Assembly (NCBI RefSeq): GCF_014858005.1
Contig: NZ_JACYOT010000001.1
Location: 124,001 to 188,000, forward strand
DNA from: Propioniciclava soli
GTDB lineage: Bacteria > Actinomycetota > Actinomycetes > Propionibacteriales > Propionibacteriaceae
Reading direction: 5' to 3'
DNA length: 64,000 nucleotides
A model generated the notes under the pieces. It saw only the letters and a list, made by a program, of their open reading frames with translations, did not search any database and was not told the origin of the DNA. Both the position numbers and the translations under genes were made by a program. Positions 8,082 through 16,354 of the stretch are shown piece by piece (positions within the stretch are counted from its first letter, which is position 1; the number at the start of each line of letters is the position of its first letter).

Positions 8082-9608
8082 ATGACTTCGACCCTGCCAA
8101 CCGGCACCGAAGCCGGGCCGGCCGGCGCGTCCGCCCCTGCGCCGATGCCCGCATTCCCGGCGCCCGCCCTCCCGGCGCCCGCCCTCCCGGCACCCGCGCA
8201 GCCGACAACCGCGCCCTCGGGGGCCCGGGAGCAGCTCGCTGCCCGCTACGCCGCCCAGCATCGCCGTCGGACGTGGGCCGCCGACACCCTGCAGGTGCTC
8301 GCCTGGATGGTGGTGGTGCTGCCCATCGGCCTGTGGCTCCACGACGGCGGCTGGAGCGCCCTGACCGCCTCGGCCGCCGGCCTGATGCGCGGCGTCGGCA
8401 TCCTCACCGGCCTGGTGGCGACCTCCGCGATGGTCCTCATGCTGTGGCTCGCGGCGCGGGTGCCGTTCATCGACCGCACCCTCGGCCACGACCGCGCCCT
8501 GGCCCTCCACAAGGCGCTCGGCCAGTGGACCTTCGGCGGTCTGGTGCTGCACGGCGTCTACCTCGTCACCGGGTACGCGATGGCCGACCAGCTGAGCTGG
8601 TCCGCCGAGTTCGCCACCCTGTGGGGGGTGGGCGACTTCGTCCTCGCCGTGGTCGCAACGGGCCTCCTCGCCGTGGTGGCGGTCACGTCCGTCGCCGCCG
8701 CCCGCCGCCGGCTGGGCCACGAGGTGTGGCAGGGGATCCACCTGGTCACCTACGCCGCCATCCTCCTCGCATTGCCCCATCAGTTCTCGATGGGTGGGCT
8801 CTTCGCCGAGGGGCCGGCGCTCTGGTTCTGGCTGGCGCTGTGGGGGGCGACCTTCTTCGTGCTACTGACCCACCGCGTCCTCGTACCGCTCTTCGCGTCC
8901 GCCGAGCACCGCCTGCGCGTGTCGGCCGTGACGTGGGAGACCCCCGACACCGTGGCCATCGAGATGACCGGACGCCGCATCGCCCAGCTGGGCATCCGGC
9001 CGGGGCACTTCGCTCACTTCCGCTTCCTGCAGGGCGGGCTGTGGTGGCACCAGCACCCCTTCTCGCTGTCGGCCGCGCCGCACAAGGACACCATCCGCAT
9101 CACCGTTCGCATGCTCGGTGAGGGCACCCGTCGTCTCGCCAGCACCCTGCGCCCGGGCACGCCCGTGCTCATCGAGGGGCCGTACGGCGTGTTCACCGAC
9201 GCCGCCCGCACGGCCCCCGACGTGGTGCTCGTGGGGTTCGGGATCGGCGTCGCCCCGATCCGCGCCCTGCTGGAGGGCACCGACGTCGTGCCGGGCCACG
9301 CCACGGTCATCGTCCGGGCCTCCAGCGAGGTCGAGGTGGCCCACCGGGCCGAGCTGGAGGCGTGGTGCCGGGCCCGCGGCGTCCGCCTGCACGTGCTGAC
9401 CGGCCACCGCGGCGTCCTGGCCGACGGCTCGACATCCTGGCTGCCCGCCTCCCATCTGCACTGGCGCCTGACCGACCTCACCGGCCCGCTGGACGAGGCC
9501 GACGTGTACGTCTGCGGGCCGGCGGGCGCGACCGAGCTGGTGGCCGCCGAGGCGCTCGCCGCGGGCCTGCCCCCCGAGCGGCTGCATCGGGAGGAGTTCG
9601 CCTGGTGA
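8082..9608 (+). CDS. Ferric-reductase-like transmembrane flavoprotein oxidoreductase
   Basis: A 508-residue membrane oxidoreductase. A Pro/Ala-rich N terminus with PAPAL repeats is followed by about six membrane helices of the ferric-reductase-like domain, with haem-candidate His residues in ALHKALGQ, LVLHGVYLV and WQGIHLVTYA. A ferredoxin-NADP+ reductase-like C-terminal half starts near residue 280: FAD-binding HPFSLSAAP, then GVAPIRALLEG and the ending VYVCGPAGATELV for NAD(P)H. It should pass electrons from cytosolic NAD(P)H across the membrane. The natural acceptor could be the FMN-binding protein encoded at 14082, which lies just beyond the thiamin ECF operon. Confidence 0.8.
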   Translation: MTSTLPTGTEAGPAGASAPAPMPAFPAPALPAPALPAPAQPTTAPSGAREQLAARYAAQHRRRTWAADTLQVLAWMVVVLPIGLWLHDGGWSALTASAAGLMRGVGILTGLVATSAMVLMLWLAARVPFIDRTLGHDRALALHKALGQWTFGGLVLHGVYLVTGYAMADQLSWSAEFATLWGVGDFVLAVVATGLLAVVAVTSVAAARRRLGHEVWQGIHLVTYAAILLALPHQFSMGGLFAEGPALWFWLALWGATFFVLLTHRVLVPLFASAEHRLRVSAVTWETPDTVAIEMTGRRIAQLGIRPGHFAHFRFLQGGLWWHQHPFSLSAAPHKDTIRITVRMLGEGTRRLASTLRPGTPVLIEGPYGVFTDAARTAPDVVLVGFGIGVAPIRALLEGTDVVPGHATVIVRASSEVEVAHRAELEAWCRARGVRLHVLTGHRGVLADGSTSWLPASHLHWRLTDLTGPLDEADVYVCGPAGATELVAAEALAAGLPPERLHREEFAW

Positions 9609-9646
9609 GCCAGGGCTGGACGCCGTGACCGAACGCGCGCGAGGGC

Positions 9647-11773
9647 TCACAGCGCGAGCACCGCGACGATCGTGAGCGTGGCACTGGCGGCCAGCGCTGC
9701 GTCGCGCCACCCCCAGCGCACGGGACGCCACACGGTGCGCGGGGAGCGCCCCAAGCCGCGGGCCTCCAGCGCCTCCGCCAACTGCTGCCCACGCCGCAGC
9801 GCCACGACCAGCAGGCTGAAGGCGGCCCGCCGGAACGCGTCGAGGGTGAGCCTGTCCCGGCCGGCGCCCCGCGCCCGGACGCGGTGCGCGGCCCGCAGCG
9901 TCCACCACTCCTCGGGCAGCATCTCCATCAGCCGGTAGCCCGCCATCAGCGCGTACGCGTGGCGCGCAGGCACGCGCGCCTGCTGATGGGCGGCGTTGAG
10001 GAAGGCGATGGCGTCGGTGGTCAGGGCGAACAGCGCGGCCAGGGCGCCGATCGCCAGGGAGCGTGCGCCCAGCGCGAGCCCCCACGTCAGGCCGTCGTCG
10101 GTGATCGTCAGGGGCCCCCACCGTGCCACCGGGACGCCGCCGCTGCGGCTGAGCATGTTGACCAGGAACGCCGACAGCGCGAACCACGCCACGGGCACCT
10201 GGAACAGCAGCAGCCGGCGCAGGGGGACCCGGCCGAGCGTCAGCGCCGCCGCGGCGGCCAGCGCCCAGAGACCCAGCACGGGCGTGACGTCGAGGGTGAA
10301 CAGCAGCGTGATGCTGACGGCGAACACGAGCGCGAAGGTGGTGACCGGAGAGCAGCGGGCCAGGAAGGAGTCCGGCACGCCCGACCGCGCCGGCCGCGAG
10401 CGTCCGGCAGGCTGGGCGCTGAGCTGCACCTCGGCGTCCGCGAGCCGCTCCACCAGGCCCCTGTCGTGGGTCGCGACGAGCAGGGCCACCCCGTCGGCGC
10501 GCAGGCCGGCGAGGACGCCCTCGACCGCGGTGACCCCGGCGTCGTCGAGCCCGAACGTCGGCTCGTCGAGCAGCAGCACGGGTGGGCTCTGGGCCGCGGC
10601 GGCCACCAGCGAGAGCCGGCGTTGCTGGCCCAGGGAGAGCTGGTGGGGGCTCAGTTCCTCCAGCCCGGCGAGCCCCACCCGCTCGAGCAACACCGCGGCG
10701 CGGCGGGCATCGGCGTTCCAACTGATCTCCTCGCGCACGGTGTGGGTGACGAACTGGTTCTCGGGGCGCTGGAACACCAGGCCCACGCGGGGGGCACCCG
10801 ACGCGGCGCGGTGCGCGGGCAGCAGGCCGGCGATCGCCAGGAGCAGCGTCGACTTGCCCGAGCCGTTGGGCCCGGTGAGCGCCGTGAGGGTGCCCGGCCG
10901 CAGCGCGATGTCGACGCCGGGCAGCACGACCGGCCCGTCCGGCGCGCGGCGCACATCGGTGAGGTGCCAGCGGAATGGCGCGGCCGCCGTGGGAGCGGGG
11001 CGCAGCGCCGGGCCGGGTGCCCCCACGGGCCGTGCCGGCGCGGCGCAGCCTCGCCCGAGCGCGACCGTGTGGCTGGCACGGACGCCGGCGCGCGCCAGTT
11101 CCGCCCGGCGGTGCTCGACGATGACCGCCGCGGGGGCCCTGCCGCTCCGCGAGGCACCCTCCGCGACGCCCAGCTCCGTGCCCCGCGCCGTGCCCAGCTC
11201 CGTGCGCAGCAGCGCGGCGACGTCGGCGGCGGCGTCCGGGTCGAGCATCGAGAGGGGCTCGTCGAGCAGCACGACCTCGGGCCCGCCCACCAGGGTCGCC
11301 GCCAGCGCGACGCGCTGGGCCTCCCCGCCGGAGAGTTGCCCGGTCTGGCGTCCGAGCAGGTGGGTGATGCCGCAGCGCTCGGCGATGGCGGCCACACGCG
11401 GGCCGATCTCGGCGCGGGGCACGCCGGCGTTCTCCAGGGGTAGGGCCAGCTCGTCGCGGACGTTGGCCAGGCACAGCGACGAGGCCGGGTCCTGCGCCAG
11501 GAACCCCAGCCAGGCCGCCCGCTGCCAGGGCGGCTGATCGGTGACGTCCGCGCCGTGGTGCAGCACCCGGCCGTCGAGGTCGCCGGCCCGCGTGTGGGGG
11601 ATCAACCCGGCCAGCACCGCCAGCACGGTCGACTTGCCCGACCCCGACGGACCGGTCAGCGCCACCACGTCCCCCGCGGCGAGCGCCAGGTCGAGGCCCC
11701 GGACGACCGGCTCGTCGGTGTGGGTGACGGTGATGCCCTCGGCCCGCAGCGGCTCGGCTGCGTCCCCCGTCAT
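9647..11773 (-). CDS. Thiamin/HMP ECF transporter, fused ATPase-ATPase-T component
   Basis: A 708-residue fusion of three ECF parts. Two ABC ATPase domains come first: Walker A TGPSGSGKST near 36-45 and TGPNGSGKST near 285-294, signatures LSGGEAQRVAL and LSLGQQRRLSL, Walker B VVLLDEPLSML and VLLLDEPTFGL. From about residue 450 follows an EcfT membrane domain whose coupling helices include AHQQARVPARHAYALMAGYRL and the end LAEALEARGLG. It corresponds to YkoD joined to YkoC. It powers uptake of thiamin or its pyrimidine precursor with the S component at 11770 (4-bp ATGA overlap). Control is through the TPP riboswitch at 13105-13190. Confidence 0.82.
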   Translation of the reverse strand: MTGDAAEPLRAEGITVTHTDEPVVRGLDLALAAGDVVALTGPSGSGKSTVLAVLAGLIPHTRAGDLDGRVLHHGADVTDQPPWQRAAWLGFLAQDPASSLCLANVRDELALPLENAGVPRAEIGPRVAAIAERCGITHLLGRQTGQLSGGEAQRVALAATLVGGPEVVLLDEPLSMLDPDAAADVAALLRTELGTARGTELGVAEGASRSGRAPAAVIVEHRRAELARAGVRASHTVALGRGCAAPARPVGAPGPALRPAPTAAAPFRWHLTDVRRAPDGPVVLPGVDIALRPGTLTALTGPNGSGKSTLLLAIAGLLPAHRAASGAPRVGLVFQRPENQFVTHTVREEISWNADARRAAVLLERVGLAGLEELSPHQLSLGQQRRLSLVAAAAQSPPVLLLDEPTFGLDDAGVTAVEGVLAGLRADGVALLVATHDRGLVERLADAEVQLSAQPAGRSRPARSGVPDSFLARCSPVTTFALVFAVSITLLFTLDVTPVLGLWALAAAAALTLGRVPLRRLLLFQVPVAWFALSAFLVNMLSRSGGVPVARWGPLTITDDGLTWGLALGARSLAIGALAALFALTTDAIAFLNAAHQQARVPARHAYALMAGYRLMEMLPEEWWTLRAAHRVRARGAGRDRLTLDAFRRAAFSLLVVALRRGQQLAEALEARGLGRSPRTVWRPVRWGWRDAALAASATLTIVAVLAL

Positions 11774-12408
11774 TCCTGGCCGGCCGGCGCCAGGGCCCCG
11801 CGAGCGCGCTCCGCCCGCTCCGCGCGGCCGGCCGGCAGGTCCCGCAGCACGCCGCTGCGCAGCAGGGCTCGGGCCACCGCCCAAGCCAAGAGCCCGCACA
11901 GCACCACGCCCGAGGTCAGGTGCAGGCCCAGGCGCAGCGCGAACAGGTCTTGGCCCCACCAGCCGAAGCGAATCGTCGCGTAGACGAAGCTGAGGGCCGC
12001 GCCGGTCAGTCCCGAGGCCAGGAAAACACCGAGCCCATAGCGGCGGTACCCGGTGAGCAGGAACGCCACCTCGGCGCCCAGCCCCTGGATGAACGCGCTC
12101 AGCAACAGGATGGGCCCGACGGGGCTGCCGAGGAACACCACCTCGACGACGGACGCCGCCACCTCCGCCAGGATGCCGGTGCCCGGGCGCCGCGTGATGA
12201 AGACGGCCAGGGGAGCCACGACGATCCAGCCCCCGATGAGCACGTTCTGGGCGAGATCGCCGAAGGGGCCCATCAGCACCCCGAGGGCGCGCCAGCCCAG
12301 CACCAGCGCGTAGTAGAGAAAGCCGAACACGACGCCGAGCACGACGACCGAGACGATCTCGGCCAGCGTCAGGGGGTGGGTGCCGGGGGTGCGTGGCGAT
12401 GTGGTCAC
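11770..12408 (-). CDS. ECF transporter S component, YkoE-like
   Basis: A 212-residue membrane protein with about six helices, matching the YkoE substrate-binding (S) component of thiamin/hydroxymethylpyrimidine ECF transporters: LAEIVSVVVLGVVFGFLYYA, LGAEVAFLLTGYRRYG and FGWWGQDLFALRLG. The GTG start at 12408 sits 2 bp after the stop of the YkoF-like gene. It overlaps the ATPase fusion by 4 bp, so the three genes form one tightly coupled operon. The TPP riboswitch at its head makes thiamin or HMP the likely cargo. Confidence 0.8.
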   Translation of the reverse strand: MTTSPRTPGTHPLTLAEIVSVVVLGVVFGFLYYALVLGWRALGVLMGPFGDLAQNVLIGGWIVVAPLAVFITRRPGTGILAEVAASVVEVVFLGSPVGPILLLSAFIQGLGAEVAFLLTGYRRYGLGVFLASGLTGAALSFVYATIRFGWWGQDLFALRLGLHLTSGVVLCGLLAWAVARALLRSGVLRDLPAGRAERAERARGALAPAGQE

Positions 12409-12410
12409 GA

Positions 12411-13034
12411 TCAGACCCCCTGGGTCGGTGAATTGATGGACAGCGACAGGTGGGTGACCACGTGCTGGACGCCGGCCCCCGTGCGCAGCCACGCGGTTGC
12501 CACCAGCGCCAGGATGGCGCCGACGTCGCCGGCCAGGCGGGTCACGAAGTGATCCGACGAGTGGAACAACCCGGACGCCCTGGCCGTGGCGATGGCGTCC
12601 ATGATCGGGGTCATGTGGGCCCCGCCCCCCTGCCCGTCGAGCAGGGGGTAGAGCGACCATTCGGCCCAGGCGCGGACGCCGGCGTCCGGCACCGCGACCG
12701 CCTCGCCGTCGGCCCAGGGCCCGTGCCGCAGCGTGCAGGTCACCTCGCCCGGGCAGCCCCGGGAGAGGAGGACCTGCGCCGCCAGGTGGGCGCCGTCGGC
12801 GCGGTGGGCCGCAGCGGCCACCAGGTCGGCGCAATACCTGACCACAGCGGCATCGGGGCCGCCGATGAACGTGCTGACGGGCGAGGTGGTGAGCTCGAGC
12901 TCCGGCGGCCGCGGGGTGGCGGCGAGAGCTGTGGTGATGATGTCGACGTACCGGTCGGTCATGGGGTGGAGGGCGATCCGGGCCCCGATGCCGTAGGTGG
13001 ACGCCGAGGGTGCGGACGGTGTGGGTGCTGCCAT
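12411..13034 (-). CDS. YkoF-like thiamin/HMP-binding protein
   Basis: A 207-residue soluble protein of the YkoF family (two ferredoxin-like ACT-type repeats that bind thiamin or HMP). The first repeat starts YGIGARIALHPMTDRYVDII and the second is marked by GEVTCTLRHG and WSLYPLL. It is the first gene of the operon. The ATG at 13034 was chosen because GGAAAGG lies just upstream; longer in-frame extensions run into the riboswitch. It should capture the ligand for the ECF transporter or buffer it in the cytosol; the exact role of YkoF proteins is unsettled. Confidence 0.8.
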   Translation of the reverse strand: MAAPTPSAPSASTYGIGARIALHPMTDRYVDIITTALAATPRPPELELTTSPVSTFIGGPDAAVVRYCADLVAAAAHRADGAHLAAQVLLSRGCPGEVTCTLRHGPWADGEAVAVPDAGVRAWAEWSLYPLLDGQGGGAHMTPIMDAIATARASGLFHSSDHFVTRLAGDVGAILALVATAWLRTGAGVQHVVTHLSLSINSPTQGV

Positions 13035-13104
13035 GCCTGCCTTTCCGCCCCTGAGGGTGGTGGCCGGCAACGACGGGTGCGGCGCGACGCCCCACCCAGC
13101 CCGA

Positions 13105-13190
13105 CTCCCTCCGCTGGTATGAACCAGTTCAGGTTCCACGGGTCAGTCAGGATGACTTTCTCAGCGCGTCGCGCTCCCCGGGGGCTTGCT
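13105..13190 (-). promoter_or_regulatory. TPP riboswitch (THI element)
   Basis: Read on this strand the conserved blocks occur in order: GGGGAGCGCG, GCGCTGAGAAAG (CTGAGA core, 13159-13164), GACCCGTGGAACCTGAA (CCTGA core, 13128-13135) and ATACCAGCG (13112-13118). This is the thiamin-pyrophosphate aptamer. It ends about 70 bp before the ykoF-like ATG. No clear terminator was seen, so control of translation start is as likely as attenuation. Confidence 0.93.
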
Positions 13191-13363
13191 GGCATCAGGC
13201 TAACCCATGGGCCCCCCTCCTGCGGCCGGCGTGGGGATTCCGGTGGTCCGGGTGGCCCGGCGAGTGTCCTCCCTGGGGGGACTGGTGAATTGATAGTGAA
13301 GGTGTCTAGCGTGGGAACTGTCTACGAACGGCCACTCCGGTCCCCCGAACAACAGGAGATGCC

Positions 13364-13663
13364 ATGCCCCGCAGTCGCGCCAACCGTTCCCGCAGTGCCG
13401 TCTTCACCGTCGTGGGGCCCTGCCGGGTCCAGGGGCTGCAGGTGCCGTCCTGGTTGGCGTGGGTGACCCGACTGTCCTTGCTCACCCTCGCCGCGATCCC
13501 GGTGCATCAGCTCTTCTACGCGATCCTCGGGCCCCACTACGTCACGCCCTTCGGTGTCATGGGCATCAGCGAGGCGACGTTCGCCGCGTGGTGCGTGGCG
13601 ATGGTCATCCTGCCCGGCTACCTGTGGATCACCTTCGCCGGCTGGCTGCAGCAGCGCAGCTAG
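13364..13663 (+). CDS. Two-helix membrane protein, ends at an amber codon
   Basis: A 99-residue product with a basic N terminus (PRSRANRSRSAV) and two membrane segments, LSLLTLAAIPVHQLFYAIL and AAWCVAMVILPGYLWITFAGWL. It has AGGAG at 13353-13357. It stops at TAG (13661-13663), but the same frame stays open to 13981 with natural-looking protein (see next entry). It is therefore either a small membrane protein or the N-terminal part of a roughly 205-residue protein broken by a nonsense change. No family recognised. Confidence 0.5.
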   Translation: MPRSRANRSRSAVFTVVGPCRVQGLQVPSWLAWVTRLSLLTLAAIPVHQLFYAILGPHYVTPFGVMGISEATFAAWCVAMVILPGYLWITFAGWLQQRS

Positions 13664-13981
13664 TGGCGCGCCTTCCTCACCCAGGCCCGCACCCTGGGCG
13701 CCGACGTCATCCGGGTCGAGTGCGTCGAGGACGTCTCGGGCACCGCATCCACGGTCAACGCCCGCTCGGTGACTGCCCAGGGTGACACCGCGGACGCCCA
13801 CCGCGTCGTGGTGTGGGACTCCGCCCGTGACGTCCGACCCGACACCTGGGTGGCGCTCAGCGAGAGCCGCCGCGTCCTGGCCACGGCCACCTCCGCCGAG
13901 CGTGACGCCGATCTGAAGCTGAAGCGCTGGGGTTTCCGCGACCTCGCCCCCGCGCCGGTGCCCGCCGTCGCCCTGCGCTGA
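13664..13981 (+). pseudogene. In-frame continuation beyond the amber codon
   Basis: Directly after TAG the same frame continues for 105 residues to TGA at 13979-13981. It opens WRAFLTQARTLGADVIRVEC and ends DLKLKRWGFRDLAPAPVPAV, with normal high-GC codon use. No start codon lies within its first 35 codons; the first candidate is GTG at 13769. It thus looks like the soluble C-terminal domain of the preceding membrane protein, separated by one substitution (for example TGG or CAG to TAG), unless the stop is read through. Confidence 0.5.
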
Positions 13982-14081
13982 GCGGACGCACGCTCGGGTT
14001 CGCACCCGTCCGACAGGCCGCCCACAGGACCGCCACAGGTGCGGCGCCGAGGCTGATGCCTGTCCGACGAAAGGAATCAGG

Positions 14082-14633
14082 ATGAGCAGCAGGGCCAGGG
14101 CCGCCGCGGCGTTGGCGTCCCTCGGAATCCTCGGGCTTGGCTGGGGCACGGCGACCGCCCAGGGGCAGGTCGCCCTGGCACTCAACCCGCCCACGACCGA
14201 CACCACGACGCCCTCCGACACCGCGTCTTCCGACACAACGGCCTCCGACACCGCGTCTTCCGACACCGCGTCTTCCGGCTCTGCGGCGACGAGTGGTTCC
14301 GGGGCGTCCTCGTCCAGCGGCGGCACGACCTCCTCCAGCAGCACGGGCTCGTGGGCCGACGGCACCTACACCGGCTCGACGGCGCGGCACCGCTACGGGT
14401 CGGTCACGGTGACCGTGATTGTGGCGAACGGCACGATCACCGGGGTGTCGGAGTCCGTCGTGAGCGATGGCGACCGCAAGTCCAACCAAATCAACGCCCG
14501 GGCCGTTCCGGCCATGCGCAGCGCGGTGCTGAAGGCCCAGGGCGACGACGTGGCGACCATCTCCGGAGCGACCTACACGACGGAGGCCTACCTCACCTCG
14601 CTGCAGTCCGCGCTCGACCAGGCGGCCGCGTGA
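14082..14633 (+). CDS. Secreted FMN-binding (FMN_bind) protein
   Basis: A 183-residue exported protein: signal-like N terminus (AAAALASLGILGLGWGTATA), a Ser/Thr/Asp-rich linker with repeated SDTASSDT units at about residues 45-70, then an FMN_bind domain. The motif SGATYTT (161-167) is the site where ApbE would attach FMN covalently through phosphoester to Thr164. The partner ApbE gene follows with a 1-bp overlap. The protein should be an extracytoplasmic electron carrier, possibly served by the transmembrane flavoprotein at 8082. The linker is coded by 15-bp near-repeats and could vary in length between strains. Confidence 0.85.
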   Translation: MSSRARAAAALASLGILGLGWGTATAQGQVALALNPPTTDTTTPSDTASSDTTASDTASSDTASSGSAATSGSGASSSSGGTTSSSSTGSWADGTYTGSTARHRYGSVTVTVIVANGTITGVSESVVSDGDRKSNQINARAVPAMRSAVLKAQGDDVATISGATYTTEAYLTSLQSALDQAAA

Positions 14634-15367
14634 TGGGCGCCCCGTTCGTCTTCGCCGCCATGGGCACCGTGATCAGTCTGCACAGCGCCCGGCCCGTCCC
14701 CCGCGCCACCCAGGACGCCGTGCTCACCGCCTTCGCCACCCTGGAGGATCGCTTCAGCCTGTGGCGTCCCGACACCGAGGCCGCCCGGTTCGCCCGCGGC
14801 GAGCTGGCCCTGCCCGAGACCACCGAGGCGTTCCGGCAGGTGTACGACGAGGCGGTCACCTGGCGGCTGGCCACCGGCGGCGCGTTCACCCCGCACCGGC
14901 CCGACGGTGTCGTCGACCTCTCCGGCATCGTCAAGGCCATCGCCCTCCGCGACGCCGGCGCGGTGCTGCGGGCCGAGGGCCTCACCGACTGGTGCCTCAA
15001 CGCCGGGGGTGACGTGGTGGCGTCCGGGCACCGGGCCTCCGGGGAGCCGTGGGTGGTCGGCATCGTCGACCCGCTCGACCGGTCCCAGCTGTTCACCGAG
15101 TTCCAGATGGGCCCCGAGCGGTGGGCCGTCGCGACGTCGGGCACCGCGGAGCGTGGCGAGCACGTGTGGCGGCTGGGCGCCGACGACACTTTCGTGCAGG
15201 TGACCGTGTGCGCCCGTGACATCGTGACGGCCGACGTGCTGGCCACCGCGATCCTCGCCGGCGGGCCCGAGGCGCTGGCCCGGGCCCAGGAGCTCGACGA
15301 CATCGACGTGCTCGCCTGCAGCGCGGGGGAGCGCGTCTGGGCCAGCGCGGTGTTCCTCGCGGCCTGA
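14633..15367 (+). CDS. apbE: FAD:protein FMN transferase (ApbE family)
   Basis: A 244-residue ApbE protein, shorter than the usual 300-350 residues but with the core motifs: FAAMGTVISL at the N terminus, VDLSGIVKAIALRDAGAVL (usual form D-x-G-G-I-x-K-G), LNAGGDVVASG, WAVATSGTAERG and the metal-site ARDIVTADVLATAIL. It uses FAD and Mg2+ to put FMN on a Thr of target proteins. The target is almost surely the protein encoded immediately upstream. The ATG at 14633 overlaps its stop (TGATG), giving translational coupling. Confidence 0.88.
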   Translation: MGAPFVFAAMGTVISLHSARPVPRATQDAVLTAFATLEDRFSLWRPDTEAARFARGELALPETTEAFRQVYDEAVTWRLATGGAFTPHRPDGVVDLSGIVKAIALRDAGAVLRAEGLTDWCLNAGGDVVASGHRASGEPWVVGIVDPLDRSQLFTEFQMGPERWAVATSGTAERGEHVWRLGADDTFVQVTVCARDIVTADVLATAILAGGPEALARAQELDDIDVLACSAGERVWASAVFLAA

Positions 15368-15373
15368 CGCTGC

Positions 15374-15410
15374 GGGGTCGTCCCAAGGAACGACTCCTTT
15401 GGTGCGACCC
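15374..15410 (+). terminator. Probable terminator hairpin after apbE
   Basis: An imperfect inverted repeat pairs GGGTCGTCCCAAGGA with TCCTTTGGTGCGACCC just after the apbE stop. There is no clear T-tail. A second CCCAAGGAAT copy follows near 15430. Confidence 0.45.
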
Positions 15411-15502
15411 GGTGGCAGGGTGCGTCCTCCCAAGGAATGAATTTCACCACGGATCGGGTGTTGGGGGTGCGCGACGGGTCTGAGGATTCTTAGGGTGTTC
15501 TC

Positions 15503-15940
15503 ATGCGTGACCCCAGTGCGCTCGACGCGGTGCTGCGTCGACTGGTCCTCACCGTCGCCGGTGCGGCCCTCTTGGTGCTGTTCCCCTCCGGGGCCTTCGG
15601 CGGTGCGGGGTGGCTGCCGGTCACCCCGGTCGCCGACCTCACGGTCGCCCAACTCGCCGGGCTGCTCGTCATCGCGCTGGCCTGGGCCAGCCAGATCGCC
15701 CAACTGGGTGCGCTGCCCGCCGCCCGGCTCGCGGAGCCGGGCACACTCGCGCTGGCGGCGGCAGCGGCAGGATCACTGGCGGCGGTGGTGCTCGCCGTCA
15801 TCCATGCCGAGGCGCTGGCCGTCGTGGCCGCGCTGGTGCTGCTCGTCGGCGCGCAGCTGGGCCTGGCCCTGCGCATCGACCGGGTGCGGCGCCGGACGCC
15901 CGCGGCGTCCGGCCCCGTGGCGCCGGTGGCTCAGAGGTAG
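15503..15940 (+). CDS. Hypothetical four-helix membrane protein
   Basis: A 145-residue hydrophobic protein with about four membrane segments, including VAGAALLVLFPSGAF, LAGLLVIALAWASQIAQLG and ALAVVAALVLLVGAQLGLAL, and a short basic tail (RIDRVRRRTP). No family recognised. It ends convergently with trxA, overlapping by 10 bp at the stops. Confidence 0.55.
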   Translation: MRDPSALDAVLRRLVLTVAGAALLVLFPSGAFGGAGWLPVTPVADLTVAQLAGLLVIALAWASQIAQLGALPAARLAEPGTLALAAAAAGSLAAVVLAVIHAEALAVVAALVLLVGAQLGLALRIDRVRRRTPAASGPVAPVAQR

Positions 15941-16254
15941 TCCTCGAGGGCGCGAATCAGCGACGCCTTCGTCTTGCCGCCGGTCATCGAGGTGACGACC
16001 GTGCCGTCCACGAACAACTGGAGCGTCGGCAGGCCCATGATGCCCTGTTGGGCGGGAACCTGTGGGTTGCTGTTGGTGTCGAGCTTCACGAACGTGACCT
16101 TCTCGCCGTACTCGGCGGCGAGCTCGTCGATGATGGGGGCAATCTGCTTGCAGGGCGAGCACCAGTCGGCCCAGTAGTCCACCAGGACCGGCTTGGACGA
16201 CTGCAACACGACCTCATCGAACGTGGAATCGGTGACCTCGGCGACGGAACCCAT
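15931..16254 (-). CDS. trxA: Thioredoxin
   Basis: A 107-residue thioredoxin: VLVDYWADWCSPCKQIAPI holds the redox pair in a WCSPC active site (Ser in place of the usual Gly), and GIMGLPTLQLFVDG carries the cis-Pro loop. It reduces protein disulfides and is recycled by TrxB, encoded at 18958. The ATG at 16254 has GAAGGAG upstream. A perfect GGAAT-N18-GTT promoter at 16286-16311 indicates control by a sigma-R/sigma-H-type ECF sigma factor responding to thiol stress. Unlike the usual neighbouring trxB-trxA pair, three genes lie between them here. Confidence 0.93.
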   Translation of the reverse strand: MGSVAEVTDSTFDEVVLQSSKPVLVDYWADWCSPCKQIAPIIDELAAEYGEKVTFVKLDTNSNPQVPAQQGIMGLPTLQLFVDGTVVTSMTGGKTKASLIRALEDYL

Positions 16255-16285
16255 GCTTGCTTCTCCTTCGTGTGGGTACCCGTCC

Positions 16286-16311
16286 AACACTATCGGGTGG
16301 CGCGGCATTCC
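16286..16311 (-). promoter_or_regulatory. Sigma-R/sigma-H-type promoter of trxA
   Basis: On this strand GGAAT (16307-16311) and GTT (16286-16288) are separated by exactly 18 bp, the consensus for the disulfide-stress sigma factor SigR of Streptomyces and close to SigH of mycobacteria. It lies about 32 bp ahead of the trxA start. Confidence 0.75.
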
Positions 16312-16354
16312 TCGTCCCGGCCGGGTCCGGGGGCTCAGGCGCTACGGTGGCGCG

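Noticed and set aside
13769-13981. Separate 70-residue gene starting at GTG 13769
   Set aside because: The 35 codons before it in the same frame also look coding, so it is better explained as the continuation past an amber codon.
15425-15460. Third sigma-R promoter (GGAAT near 15434)
   Set aside because: The distance to the next GTT is about 21 bp instead of 18.
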